A stretch of DNA of 64,000 nucleotides from positions 72,478 to 136,477 of the forward strand of contig JACPFW010000001.1 of assembly GCA_016182795.1 (NCBI GenBank). The letters run 5' to 3'. Source of the stretch: Gemmatimonadota bacterium (lineage in GTDB: Bacteria > Gemmatimonadota > Gemmatimonadetes > Gemmatimonadales > Gemmatimonadaceae). The notes beneath the pieces were generated by a model. That model saw only the letters and a list, made by a program, of their open reading frames with translations. It had not been told where the DNA came from and did no database searches. How positions within the stretch are numbered: the first letter of the stretch is position 1; each line of letters opens with the position of its first letter. Made by a program: the position numbers and the translations under genes. Shown here in pieces: positions 54,848-62,792 of this stretch.

Positions 54848-55486
54848 ATGAACCTCGCTGACATGCGCAAGCAGTACTCCACCGTGGGCATCACCCGCGA
54901 GGACCTGCACGACGACCCGGTGGAACAGTTCCGGCGCTGGTTTGAGCAGGCGTGCCAGTCGGGATTGGTGGAGCCCAATGCGATGTCGCTGGCCACGGCG
55001 TGGCCCGACGGGCGTCCGCTCGTGCGCACCGTGCTCCTCAAGCAGTACGATGCCCGCGGCTTTGTCTTCTTCACGAATTTCGAGAGCCGCAAGGCGCAGC
55101 AGCTCGCCGCCAATCCGCGCGCGGCGCTGCTCTTTCCGTGGGTCGCGCTCGAACGGCAGGTGATGATTGCCGGCCCCGTTGAGCGCGTCTCGCTGGCCGA
55201 CGCAACCGCCTACTTCATCTCGCGCCCCGTTGGCAGCCAATTGGCGGCGTGGGCGTCGCCGCAGAGCACGGTCATCACGTCGCGCCAGATGATCGAGATG
55301 AAGTGGGACGAGATGAAGCGCAAGTTCGCCGATGGCAAGATCCCGCTCCCGTCGTTCTGGGGCGGCTATCGCGTGATTCCGGAGGTCATCGAGTTCTGGC
55401 AGGGGCGCGCCAATCGGCTGCACGACCGGTTCCAGTACACGCGGCAGTCCGACCAGCGCTGGCTGATCGAACGGCTGGCGCCGTAG
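54848..55486 (+). CDS. pdxH: Pyridoxine/pyridoxamine 5'-phosphate oxidase PdxH
   Basis: A 212-residue FMN enzyme that oxidises pyridoxine or pyridoxamine 5'-phosphate to PLP in the cytoplasm. Family marks: VEPNAMSLATAWPDGRPLVRTVLLK, FVFFTNFESRKAQQL (FMN contacts), the PVGSQLAAWAS phosphate loop, WGGYRVIPEVIEFWQGR and the C-terminal RLHDRFQYTR and WLIERLAP, the hallmark Arg/His substrate contacts. It is followed by a strong bidirectional hairpin before the convergent OB-fold lipoprotein gene. Confidence 0.96.
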   Translation: MNLADMRKQYSTVGITREDLHDDPVEQFRRWFEQACQSGLVEPNAMSLATAWPDGRPLVRTVLLKQYDARGFVFFTNFESRKAQQLAANPRAALLFPWVALERQVMIAGPVERVSLADATAYFISRPVGSQLAAWASPQSTVITSRQMIEMKWDEMKRKFADGKIPLPSFWGGYRVIPEVIEFWQGRANRLHDRFQYTRQSDQRWLIERLAP

Positions 55487-55511
55487 CGCGACGGCGGCTG
55501 GCAGAAAATAA

Positions 55512-55539
55512 GAACGGGCGCCCAGACGGGCGCCCGTTC
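55512..55539 (-). terminator. Rho-independent terminator (bidirectional hairpin)
   Basis: GAACGGGCGCCC at 55512-55523 and GGGCGCCCGTTC at 55528-55539 form a perfect 12-bp stem around AGAC. On the minus strand the stem is followed by TTATTTTC, a fair T-tract, so it ends the minus-strand operon of the OB-fold lipoprotein. It can also stop pdxH transcripts. Confidence 0.85.
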
Positions 55540-55562
55540 CTGCGTTCGATGCGTCGCGAATG

Positions 55563-56363
55563 CTACGGCTTGGTGATCTTCGCTTCCTCGATGATCACGG
55601 CGTACTTGTAGCCCGCGCCAAAATCCTTGCTCGTCTTCACGACGCCGCGCACGGTGATCGTCTTGCCCTTCGCCGTCTCGTCCATCGTCGTGATGGTCAC
55701 GTCGTTGGTTGCCTTCGCCGCGTCGCCGCTGCCGTCCTGGATGTGGATCCAGTTCTTTCCCATCACCTGGGCATTGTACTTCACCACGGTGCCGCGCACC
55801 GTCACCGTCTTGCCGGTGAGCGCATCCTTCTTGGCGAACAGCTCGGCGATGGTGTACGCATCCGGCCCGGTGGCCTTCTCGACCTTTCCAACGTTGACCG
55901 TCGCCGTTTCCGTCGCCGGCATGCCGCTGTGCGGATTGGCGCCCGCGCCGGCGGCGTCCGCTGGGCCGGCGGCGCCGGCTCCGCTCACCGCGGCGTCGCT
56001 GCCGTCGGGCGTCAGCGTTCCGAAGTAGATCTCGTCGAAGGTGCGCTTGAGCGACTTCGAATCGAACTTCGTCATCAGCATCGGGTTGTAGACGCGCACC
56101 ATTGCGCCCGTGGCCGTCGCCGTCTGCGGCACGGCGGCCCACGTCTCACCCTGCGACGTCTTGATCTTCAGGTAGCTGTACGGCGGCGCGTCAAGCTTCT
56201 CGAGCACCGGGCCGGCCAGCGCGCCAGCCGGCGCGGCCGCGTCGGCGGCACCGGGCACGGCCGGCGCTTCGCTCAGCGGAACCTTCTCGGTGTCCGCGCT
56301 CTTCGACGAATAGCCACACGCGGACACAGCGGCCGCGAGCAGCACAAAAAGGGTACCACGCAT
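55563..56363 (-). CDS. OB-fold lipoprotein in the cytochrome operon
   Basis: A 266-residue lipoprotein with lipobox VSAC (Cys near residue 16). The mature part has a small beta domain (about 50-115, SYLKIKTSQGETWAAVPQ), an Ala/Gly/Pro linker (about 115-150) and an OB-fold domain (about 155-265) with KKDALTGKTVTVRGTVVKYNAQVMGKNWIHIQDGSG-type strands, split here for length (TVTVRGTVVKYN, NWIHIQDGSG, ITVRGVVKT). Similar OB-fold lipoproteins occur beside cytochrome genes and may bind anionic ligands or haem proteins. ATG at 56363 has AGGAG eight bases upstream, so it is favoured over GTG 56372. It is last in the NapC-DUF2339 operon. Confidence 0.82.
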   Translation of the reverse strand: MRGTLFVLLAAAVSACGYSSKSADTEKVPLSEAPAVPGAADAAAPAGALAGPVLEKLDAPPYSYLKIKTSQGETWAAVPQTATATGAMVRVYNPMLMTKFDSKSLKRTFDEIYFGTLTPDGSDAAVSGAGAAGPADAAGAGANPHSGMPATETATVNVGKVEKATGPDAYTIAELFAKKDALTGKTVTVRGTVVKYNAQVMGKNWIHIQDGSGDAAKATNDVTITTMDETAKGKTITVRGVVKTSKDFGAGYKYAVIIEEAKITKP

Positions 56364-56416
56364 GCAAGGCACTCCTGTAATAGTCAGGTACGGTGGGGCA
56401 GTTGCCGCCCCGCAAT

Positions 56417-58105
56417 CTAAACGGGTGAGACTCCAACGGGGGACTTTGGTGGTGCGGCCGACGCCTCACGCCGACGGGCGCGCACCATGGTGAAGATGAG
56501 CGAGACGACCAGCAGGACGGTGCCGAGCACGAGGAACGACGCGATGCGGTAGGCGGGCGCGAGCTGGAAAATGCCCACCACGATGGTGTACAACGCCGTC
56601 AGCAGCAGGGTGAAGTGCCCCATCCAGCGATACTTGGGACTGCGGACGACGAGGTTCATGCCGTAGTAGGCGACGGCCATCGCCACCCACGACACGGGGA
56701 CCCACGCCCGCGGCACGAGGTGATACAACGCGTACGGAAAGACCACGAAGGCGCTGATGAGGTACGCGTTGCGCATCATCTCCGTCTTGAGCTCGAGCCG
56801 CTGCGCCTGCCAGCCGAGGATGCGCGCCGTCAGCAGCGCGACGATGCCAAGACCGATGCTGATTCCGGTCTCGCGTTGCGCCACCAGCACGTAGGCGAGC
56901 ACGATGGCGACGTAGATGAAGAAGTTGCCGAGCACAATCATCTTCGAGCGGAACCACAGCGCGGTGGCAACCACCAACAGACTCTCTCCGGAGAGCCAGA
57001 TGAAGAGATTGGGCGCCGACACGAGCCGCGCGAGGGCAACACTGAGGGCCAGATACCCCGTCATCGCGTACAGGAACGTGGAAACCCGGCTTGTCTCGCT
57101 CTGCCAGAACGCAAGGCCGATGCCAAGAAAGACTGCCGCCGCTGCCGCGTGCGCGGAGCCGAACAGTCCCGCCGGTGCCGTCGACGTCGCGAGGAGAAAT
57201 GTGCCGTATCCGATGCCGCAGTTCAGCAGCGCCGAGAGGATGGTGGCCGCGTCTTCGCCGTCGGGCGTGCGCCGCCGGTACGACGCGGCCGCATTGATGA
57301 GCGCGTAGAGCAGCAAGGCCACCGCCCCCGCCACCGGCCGCGACTGCAGGGCCACCGCACGCCCCTGCCACGGACGGTTCACGAGCCAGAGCAGGAACGT
57401 CACGTATCCCGCCGGAATGAGCAGTAGCTGCAGCCACGGCCACTCGTACGACACCACGGCCCACGCGCCGGCGGTCAGCAGCAGGGCGAGTCCGCCCATC
57501 ACCGTCCACGGCGCGCCGATGGCGACGAGCGTGACGAATCCGGTGACGAGCGCGATCGCCATGAGCCAGGCTGAACGCCGATAGACTGCGCCGGCGACGT
57601 TCGCCGCCGCGACGGCGATCAGCAGCGCCTCTCCCGCCGCGGTCTGGAGCGACAGCGCGTGCTCGGCGCCAAAGAAGAAGAGCCGCAGCACTGCGCAGTA
57701 GCAGAGCGCCATCGCCGCGCCGCGGAAATAGCCCGCCACCAGCGCGAACGTCTGATGCCAGCGCGCGGCGAGCGCGGCAAGCGCGACCGCGATGAGGCCA
57801 CCGGCGGCCGACGGCAGCCACGACGGCACGCCGGGGAAGGGGAGCAGCAGCGTGAACCCCACGCCGCTGGCCAGCACGAGAATGCCCACGCTGGCGAGCC
57901 AGTTCTGCCCGACTTCGAACTCGAAGTCACGCTCCGACAGCTCGGTGGCCTCGCCCATCGGCGCCGCCGTCGCGATCGGCGCCTCCGCGGTCGGCGACGC
58001 CGTCGCCAGCGCGAGCTGCGCCTCAAGACGCGCGACGCGCCGCTCGAGCGCCTGTACGGCGTCGGTCAGGTCGGGGTGCTGCGATTGCCCGCGTCCGTCG
58101 GCCAT
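56417..58105 (-). CDS. DUF2339 polytopic membrane protein
   Basis: A 562-residue protein: N-terminal coiled coil (about 12-40, VQALERRVARLEAQLAL), a linker, then about 16 hydrophobic helices in two blocks, with ELSERDFEFEVGQNWLASVGILVLASGVGF at the junction (given as short parts: FEVGQNWLASVG). This matches DUF2339, a family of unknown function. Ribosome site GGAGGA lies before the ATG. It sits between the heptaheme cytochrome and an OB-fold lipoprotein, each about 50 bases apart, so a shared role in envelope electron flow or in haem protein assembly is possible but not shown. Confidence 0.85.
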   Translation of the reverse strand: MADGRGQSQHPDLTDAVQALERRVARLEAQLALATASPTAEAPIATAAPMGEATELSERDFEFEVGQNWLASVGILVLASGVGFTLLLPFPGVPSWLPSAAGGLIAVALAALAARWHQTFALVAGYFRGAAMALCYCAVLRLFFFGAEHALSLQTAAGEALLIAVAAANVAGAVYRRSAWLMAIALVTGFVTLVAIGAPWTVMGGLALLLTAGAWAVVSYEWPWLQLLLIPAGYVTFLLWLVNRPWQGRAVALQSRPVAGAVALLLYALINAAASYRRRTPDGEDAATILSALLNCGIGYGTFLLATSTAPAGLFGSAHAAAAAVFLGIGLAFWQSETSRVSTFLYAMTGYLALSVALARLVSAPNLFIWLSGESLLVVATALWFRSKMIVLGNFFIYVAIVLAYVLVAQRETGISIGLGIVALLTARILGWQAQRLELKTEMMRNAYLISAFVVFPYALYHLVPRAWVPVSWVAMAVAYYGMNLVVRSPKYRWMGHFTLLLTALYTIVVGIFQLAPAYRIASFLVLGTVLLVVSLIFTMVRARRREASAAPPKSPVGVSPV

Positions 58106-58158
58106 CAGTCCTCCGGAAACGACACCCTCTTCGAACGAGCGATTCGCCGCGAGAACGA

Positions 58159-59760
58159 CTACGGCGACAGGCGATGCAGGGCCGCGGCTCGCGCGGCGTC
58201 AACGGCGGGGCCCGTGCGCGTCGACACGGTCTTCGCCTTTTCCTTCTCCGTCTCCTTCTTGGCCGGCGGTGTGTTGTGGCACTCCGCGCACGTGCCTTCC
58301 ATCCAGTCGGTGCCGATGTCCACAGGGTGCACGTACTTGAGCCCCTCGAGCGACGTCTCCGGCTTCTTCCCCGCCGCCTGCTGCCCGATGATCGAGTGGC
58401 AGGTGTTGCAGTCCTTGGTCAGGACCTTGCCGTCCTGATCGACGTGCTTGCCGTCGTGGCAGCGGAAGCAGCCCGGGAAGTACATGTGGCCAATGTTGTC
58501 CGGGAAGTTCTTCCAGTCGGCGCGCATCGAGGGGAAATAGTTCTTGGCGAACAGGTTCTGCGTCTCGACGATCATGCGCTCGATCGACGCCTGCTTCGTC
58601 TTGACCAGCGCGGGGAAGTTGGCCTGGTAGTACTCGGTGATCGCCGTACGGATGCTGTCCTTGGCGATGGCCGCCGTGGAGTAGCTCTCCTCGAGCACGT
58701 GCACCGACAGGTCCTTTGCGCTCGGCAGGTCGGGGTCGATCCAGCCGAGGGTCATCAGGTGGTTGACCATCCGCGATGGATTGCGGTACTGGTGCGCCGG
58801 GCGGTTGTGGCAGTCGACGCAGTCCATGCGCCGCGATTCCCCGTTGGCCGAGTCCTGCGCCGTGAACGGCATCTCGGTGCTCTTGAAGATGCGCACCTTG
58901 CCGTCGGGCCCCTCGCTCCGCACCCACGGAATCACCTGGCGCCGCGTGTCGGTGGCGACGTAGTTGACCTTGTTGCGGATGTTCATGTGCCAATGGATGC
59001 CGGAGGTCGGCCCCGCCTCCTTGTTGCCGCCGCCGACCTTGATGAGCAGGTCGATGGAGGACTTCACGTTCTTGTCGCCCACCGACGAGTAGTACGTCTG
59101 GCGCATCAGCTTCTGGCTGAAGAACTGGCTCGGCCAGTGGCACTGCTCGCACGTCTGCTGCGCCGGGCGCAGGTTGTGAATCGGCGTCTCGATGGGGCGC
59201 GGAAATTTGTTGAACGCCACCGAGTACAGCTGGTAGCTCCCCGAGAGCTTCGACTTCACGAACCAGCCGGCGCCCGACCCGATGTGGCACTTCACGCATC
59301 CGACGCGCGCGTGCGGCCCGTTCTGGTACGCGGTGTACTCCGGCTCCATTGGCGTGTGGCAGCTGGTGCCGCAGAACTTGTCGGTCTCCATGGCGTGATA
59401 CGCCTGGAAGCTGCCGACGCCGGTGGCAAGCACGAGGAAGCCGCCGAGCACGGCGACGACGGCGATGCCCGTCTGATGCCGCGGATTGCCGAGGTCAATC
59501 GACGGGAAGTGGCGCTCCTTGTGCTTCCCGATCCGAATCAGCCGGTTCTCGCGCAGGATGCCGAATACCGCGATGACGACGCCAAACAGCAGCACGCCCG
59601 GCATGATGATGTACGCGAGCACGCCCACATACGGAGAGGGATCTTTGGCGAGCCATTCGTTGATCGCGAGAAACCCGATCACGATGAAGCAGAACGTGGT
59701 GATCGTCACGCCGAGCAGCGTGATGGGATTCGTGAACGACGGAGGCAGTTTTGAACGCAT
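58159..59760 (-). CDS. NapC/NirT-type membrane heptaheme cytochrome c
   Basis: A 533-residue protein with three N-terminal membrane helices (about 13-33, 45-69, 97-117) and a periplasmic domain with seven haem c sites: an unusual CxxxCH at Cys130-His135 (CGTSCH, followed by TPMEPEY), then CVKCH, CEQCH, CVDCH, CFRCH, CNTCH and CAECH. NapC/NirT proteins take electrons from quinol and pass them to periplasmic partners; most have one helix and four haems. The haem number recalls the ImcH-type inner membrane cytochromes of Geobacter, but I could not align them. ATG 59760 is favoured over a TTG at 59811. It heads a minus-strand operon with DUF2339 and OB-lipoprotein genes, divergent from three more cytochrome genes. 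Confidence 0.92.
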   Translation of the reverse strand: MRSKLPPSFTNPITLLGVTITTFCFIVIGFLAINEWLAKDPSPYVGVLAYIIMPGVLLFGVVIAVFGILRENRLIRIGKHKERHFPSIDLGNPRHQTGIAVVAVLGGFLVLATGVGSFQAYHAMETDKFCGTSCHTPMEPEYTAYQNGPHARVGCVKCHIGSGAGWFVKSKLSGSYQLYSVAFNKFPRPIETPIHNLRPAQQTCEQCHWPSQFFSQKLMRQTYYSSVGDKNVKSSIDLLIKVGGGNKEAGPTSGIHWHMNIRNKVNYVATDTRRQVIPWVRSEGPDGKVRIFKSTEMPFTAQDSANGESRRMDCVDCHNRPAHQYRNPSRMVNHLMTLGWIDPDLPSAKDLSVHVLEESYSTAAIAKDSIRTAITEYYQANFPALVKTKQASIERMIVETQNLFAKNYFPSMRADWKNFPDNIGHMYFPGCFRCHDGKHVDQDGKVLTKDCNTCHSIIGQQAAGKKPETSLEGLKYVHPVDIGTDWMEGTCAECHNTPPAKKETEKEKAKTVSTRTGPAVDAARAAALHRLSP

Positions 59761-59806
59761 GGGCTTCGGGCTCCGGTGGGGTCGCGCAAACGCCGACGAA
59801 CTGATC

Positions 59807-59824
59807 GGCAATATTGCCTACGTA
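59807..59824. promoter_or_regulatory. Perfect palindrome in the divergent cytochrome promoter region
   Basis: GGCAATATTGCC at 59807-59818 is a perfect 12-bp palindrome, directly followed by the 6-bp palindrome TACGTA (59819-59824). It lies 47 bases upstream of the heptaheme start in the 276-base region between two divergent cytochrome operons. A dimeric regulator site is plausible. Confidence 0.4.
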
Positions 59825-59969
59825 ATGCCCGTTGCACAGGCAGAGTCCTTCCCCCTCTTGGCTTCGGAATACCCCCCGCAAGGCCGTCGGGGATTCCCGC
59901 ACGTAGAGACCGCATTCTCTCGATTTCCCATGGCGGTGCACCTGCAGAGATTTCTTCGCAGCCGAGGGG

Positions 59970-59975
59970 TATACA
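59970..59975 (+). promoter_or_regulatory. Possible -10 element of the plus-strand cytochrome operon
   Basis: TATACA at 59970-59975 would place a start near 59983 and a leader of about 54 bases, which holds TTGATCGCTCGGTCAA (59986-60001), a short imperfect dyad. No good -35 was found. GGGGAG at about 60025-60030 is the ribosome site before the ATG at 60037. Confidence 0.3.
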
Positions 59976-60036
59976 TCGGAAGTAGTTGATCGCTCGGTCA
60001 ATCGTTCACTCGCAGGACGAACAAGGGGAGCTCTAC

Positions 60037-60564
60037 ATGAAGCGCACGTTTGGTCTATTGGTGATTGTTGCCGCGGCCTTCGTCGTGCCCAGCGCGGCCA
60101 GCGCACAGAACACGTACGTTGGCGTGAAGGCGTGCACGATGTGCCATAAGTCGGAGAAGCAGGGCATGCAGTTGGCCATCTGGGAGAAGTCGAAGCACGC
60201 CGGCGCGTACAACACGCTGACGACGCCGAAGGCGGCCGAGATCGCCAAGGCGAAGGGCATCGCCAACGCCGCCGAGGCCAAGGAATGCCTCGAGTGCCAC
60301 ACGATCAAGGGCGGCCCGGATGCGGCCGACATCAAGCAGGGCGTGCAGTGCGAGAACTGCCACGGCGCCGGCTCGGGCTACAAGGCGATGGCCACGATGA
60401 AGTCGAAGGATCTCGCCGTGAAGGGCGGGCTCGTCGCGTTCGCCGACCAGGCGGCCGTCGAGGCGATGTGCAAGACCTGCCACAACGAGAAGAGCCCGAC
60501 CAACAAGCCGTTCAACTTCGAAGAGCGCTGGAAGGAAATCGCGCACAAGAAGCCGGCTGCGTAA
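60037..60564 (+). CDS. Periplasmic tetraheme cytochrome c (c554 type)
   Basis: A 175-residue exported protein with signal peptide (about 1-24) and four haem sites: CTMCH, CLECH, CENCH and CKTCH. The order of one early and three later sites, with AIWEKSKHAGAYNTL between them, matches the cytochrome c554-like fold. Such proteins carry two or more electrons between membrane and periplasmic partners. It leads the plus-strand operon, with a ribosome site GGGGAG, and lies 45 bases before the large cytochrome-b fusion gene. Free Cys outside haem motifs are not seen. Confidence 0.93.
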   Translation: MKRTFGLLVIVAAAFVVPSAASAQNTYVGVKACTMCHKSEKQGMQLAIWEKSKHAGAYNTLTTPKAAEIAKAKGIANAAEAKECLECHTIKGGPDAADIKQGVQCENCHGAGSGYKAMATMKSKDLAVKGGLVAFADQAAVEAMCKTCHNEKSPTNKPFNFEERWKEIAHKKPAA

Positions 60565-60609
60565 CACGCAGCTCCCCCACCCCTGCCCAGCTGAGAGAAG
60601 AGTTTGTCT

Positions 60610-62775
60610 ATGATCCGGCGCCTGTTTGTCCTGTTCCTCGTGCTCGGAACCTTCACTCAGCTGGGCGCCAAGGCAGCCCTCGCGCAGACGCGCGAGGACT
60701 GCCTGCAGTGTCATAACGACAAGACGCTCACCAAAGAAGGCGCGAACAAGAAGACGATCTCGCTGTTCGTGGACGAGAAGGTTCTCAACAACTCCACCCA
60801 CGAGAAGCTCGCCTGCGTGTCGTGCCACGTCGGGTTCAATCCCGAAGAGCTGCCGCACAAGGCCGAGATCACGCCGGTCAACTGCGCGCGCTGCCACGGC
60901 AAGGCGGCGCTCAAGCACCCGTTCCATCCCGAGCTGAACCGCGCGGTCTCGCAGGGCAAGCTCCCCAAGACGCTCTGCCAGACCTGCCACGGACAGCACA
61001 ACGTCGCCTCGCCCAAGACGCCGGGCGCGCCGTTCTCGCGCGAGCGGCTGACGCAGGACTGCGGGCAGTGCCACAAGAAGGCCGCCGAGCACTTCCCGTC
61101 GTCGGCCCACGGCCAGGCGCTGGCGAAGGGCATCAAGGGCGCGCCGAACTGCCTCACCTGCCACCGTGGCGTCGGCTTTGTCTTCGGCACCGCCGATTCG
61201 CTGACGGTCAAGCTCAACCAGAACAAGCTCTGCTTCGGCTGCCACCTCGACAATCCGGACGTCAAGGCGCGCACCTCGCCGTCGGCCGGCTTCATTGCCG
61301 GCTACGAGACGAGCGTGCACGGGCAGGCGCTGGAGAAGAAGGGGATGGCCGACGCCGCCAACTGCGTGAGCTGCCACGGCAGCCACGACATGAAGCGCGG
61401 ATCAGACGCCACCTCGTTCGTCAATCGCCTCAAGATCCCGTCGACGTGCGGCACGTGTCACACCAAGATTGCCGAGGTCTACGGCACCAGCGTGCACGGC
61501 GTCGCGGTGGCCAAGGGGAGCACCGACGCTCCGGTTTGCACCTCGTGCCACGGCGAGCACACGATCCTCGGCAAGGCCGACCCCAAGTCGCGCACGGCGC
61601 CGACCAACGTGTCGGCGCAGGTCTGCCAGCCGTGCCACGAGTCGGTGCAGCTCTCGGCCAAGTACGGCCTGCGCAGCGACCGGTTCAAGACGTTCACCGA
61701 CAGCTACCACGGGCTCGCGAGCCGCGGCGGCTCGCTGTCGGTGGCCAACTGCGCCAGCTGCCACGGCGGCCACGACATCAAGTCGTCCAAGGACTCGACG
61801 TCGCGCGTCTCCAAGCAGAACCTCAAGACGACGTGCGGCAAATGCCATCCGGGGGCGAGTGAGCGGTTCGCCCAGGGCTCGGTGCACATTACGCTGACGC
61901 AGGAGCAGGAGCCGGTGCTGTACTGGGTGGCGATGGGCTACATCATCCTCATCGTCCTCATCATCGGCGGCATGCTCGTGCACAACCTGCTCGACTTCAT
62001 CAAGAAGTCGAAGCATCAGCTCAAGGTGCGCCGCGGCCTCATCGACGCCGAGCACGGCGGGCACACGCTCTACCTGCGCATGTCGGGCAACGAGCGGCTG
62101 CAGCACGCCACGCTCGTCATCAGCTTCGTCACGCTGGTCATCACCGGCTTCGCGCTCAAGTTCCCCGAAGCGTGGTGGGTGGCGCCGCTGCACCGGAACT
62201 TCCCGGGGGTCTTTGACCTCCGCAGCCTCGTGCACCGCATCGCCGGCGTCGTGATGCTGCTGGCCAGCGTCTACCACGTTTACTACCTGGCGTTCGTCCC
62301 GCGCGGCCGGCAGCTGGTGAAGGACCTGTTCCCGGTGCCGCAGGACCTGTTTGACGCCATCAACATGGTGAAGTACAACCTCGGCCTGTCGGCCGAGCGG
62401 CCCAAGTTCGGCCGGTTCAGCTACATCGAGAAGAGCGAGTACTGGGCGCTGGTGTGGGGCAACTTCGTGATGGGCGCCACGGGCTTGATCCTGTGGTTCG
62501 ACAACACCTTCATGAACCTGCTCACCAAGCTCGGCTGGGACATCGCCCGCACCGTGCACTACTACGAGGCGTGGCTGGCGACGCTCGCGATTCTGGTGTG
62601 GCACATCTACTTCGTGATCTTCAATCCCGACATCTATCCCATCAACCTCGCCTTCTGGAAGGGGACGCTCACCGAGCGCGAAATGCTCGACGAGCACCCG
62701 CTGGAGCTCGAGGCGCTGCGCGCCCGCGCCATTGAGGACGAGGATGAGGACGAGCCGGGCGTGAAGCCCGCGTAG
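60610..62775 (+). CDS. Thirteen-haem cytochrome c fused to a cytochrome b membrane domain
   Basis: A 721-residue protein with signal peptide (about 1-25), 13 CxxCH sites between Cys31 and His413 (CLQCH, CVSCH, CARCH, CQTCH, CGQCH, CLTCH, CFGCH, CVSCH, CGTCH, CTSCH, CQPCH, CASCH, CGKCH) and repeated SxHG segments, then a membrane domain from about 435 with b-type His in RLQHATLV, LVHRIAG, SVYHVYYL, TVHYYEAW and VWHIYFVIF. The b domain resembles the diheme subunits of hydrogenases or formate dehydrogenases. Geobacter CbcL has a similar order with nine c haems. It likely links the quinone pool to periplasmic haem proteins. ATG 60610 is preferred; TTG 60604 is possible. Confidence 0.92.
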   Translation: MIRRLFVLFLVLGTFTQLGAKAALAQTREDCLQCHNDKTLTKEGANKKTISLFVDEKVLNNSTHEKLACVSCHVGFNPEELPHKAEITPVNCARCHGKAALKHPFHPELNRAVSQGKLPKTLCQTCHGQHNVASPKTPGAPFSRERLTQDCGQCHKKAAEHFPSSAHGQALAKGIKGAPNCLTCHRGVGFVFGTADSLTVKLNQNKLCFGCHLDNPDVKARTSPSAGFIAGYETSVHGQALEKKGMADAANCVSCHGSHDMKRGSDATSFVNRLKIPSTCGTCHTKIAEVYGTSVHGVAVAKGSTDAPVCTSCHGEHTILGKADPKSRTAPTNVSAQVCQPCHESVQLSAKYGLRSDRFKTFTDSYHGLASRGGSLSVANCASCHGGHDIKSSKDSTSRVSKQNLKTTCGKCHPGASERFAQGSVHITLTQEQEPVLYWVAMGYIILIVLIIGGMLVHNLLDFIKKSKHQLKVRRGLIDAEHGGHTLYLRMSGNERLQHATLVISFVTLVITGFALKFPEAWWVAPLHRNFPGVFDLRSLVHRIAGVVMLLASVYHVYYLAFVPRGRQLVKDLFPVPQDLFDAINMVKYNLGLSAERPKFGRFSYIEKSEYWALVWGNFVMGATGLILWFDNTFMNLLTKLGWDIARTVHYYEAWLATLAILVWHIYFVIFNPDIYPINLAFWKGTLTEREMLDEHPLELEALRARAIEDEDEDEPGVKPA

Positions 62776-62792
62776 TGGAGAGGCACCCTGTC

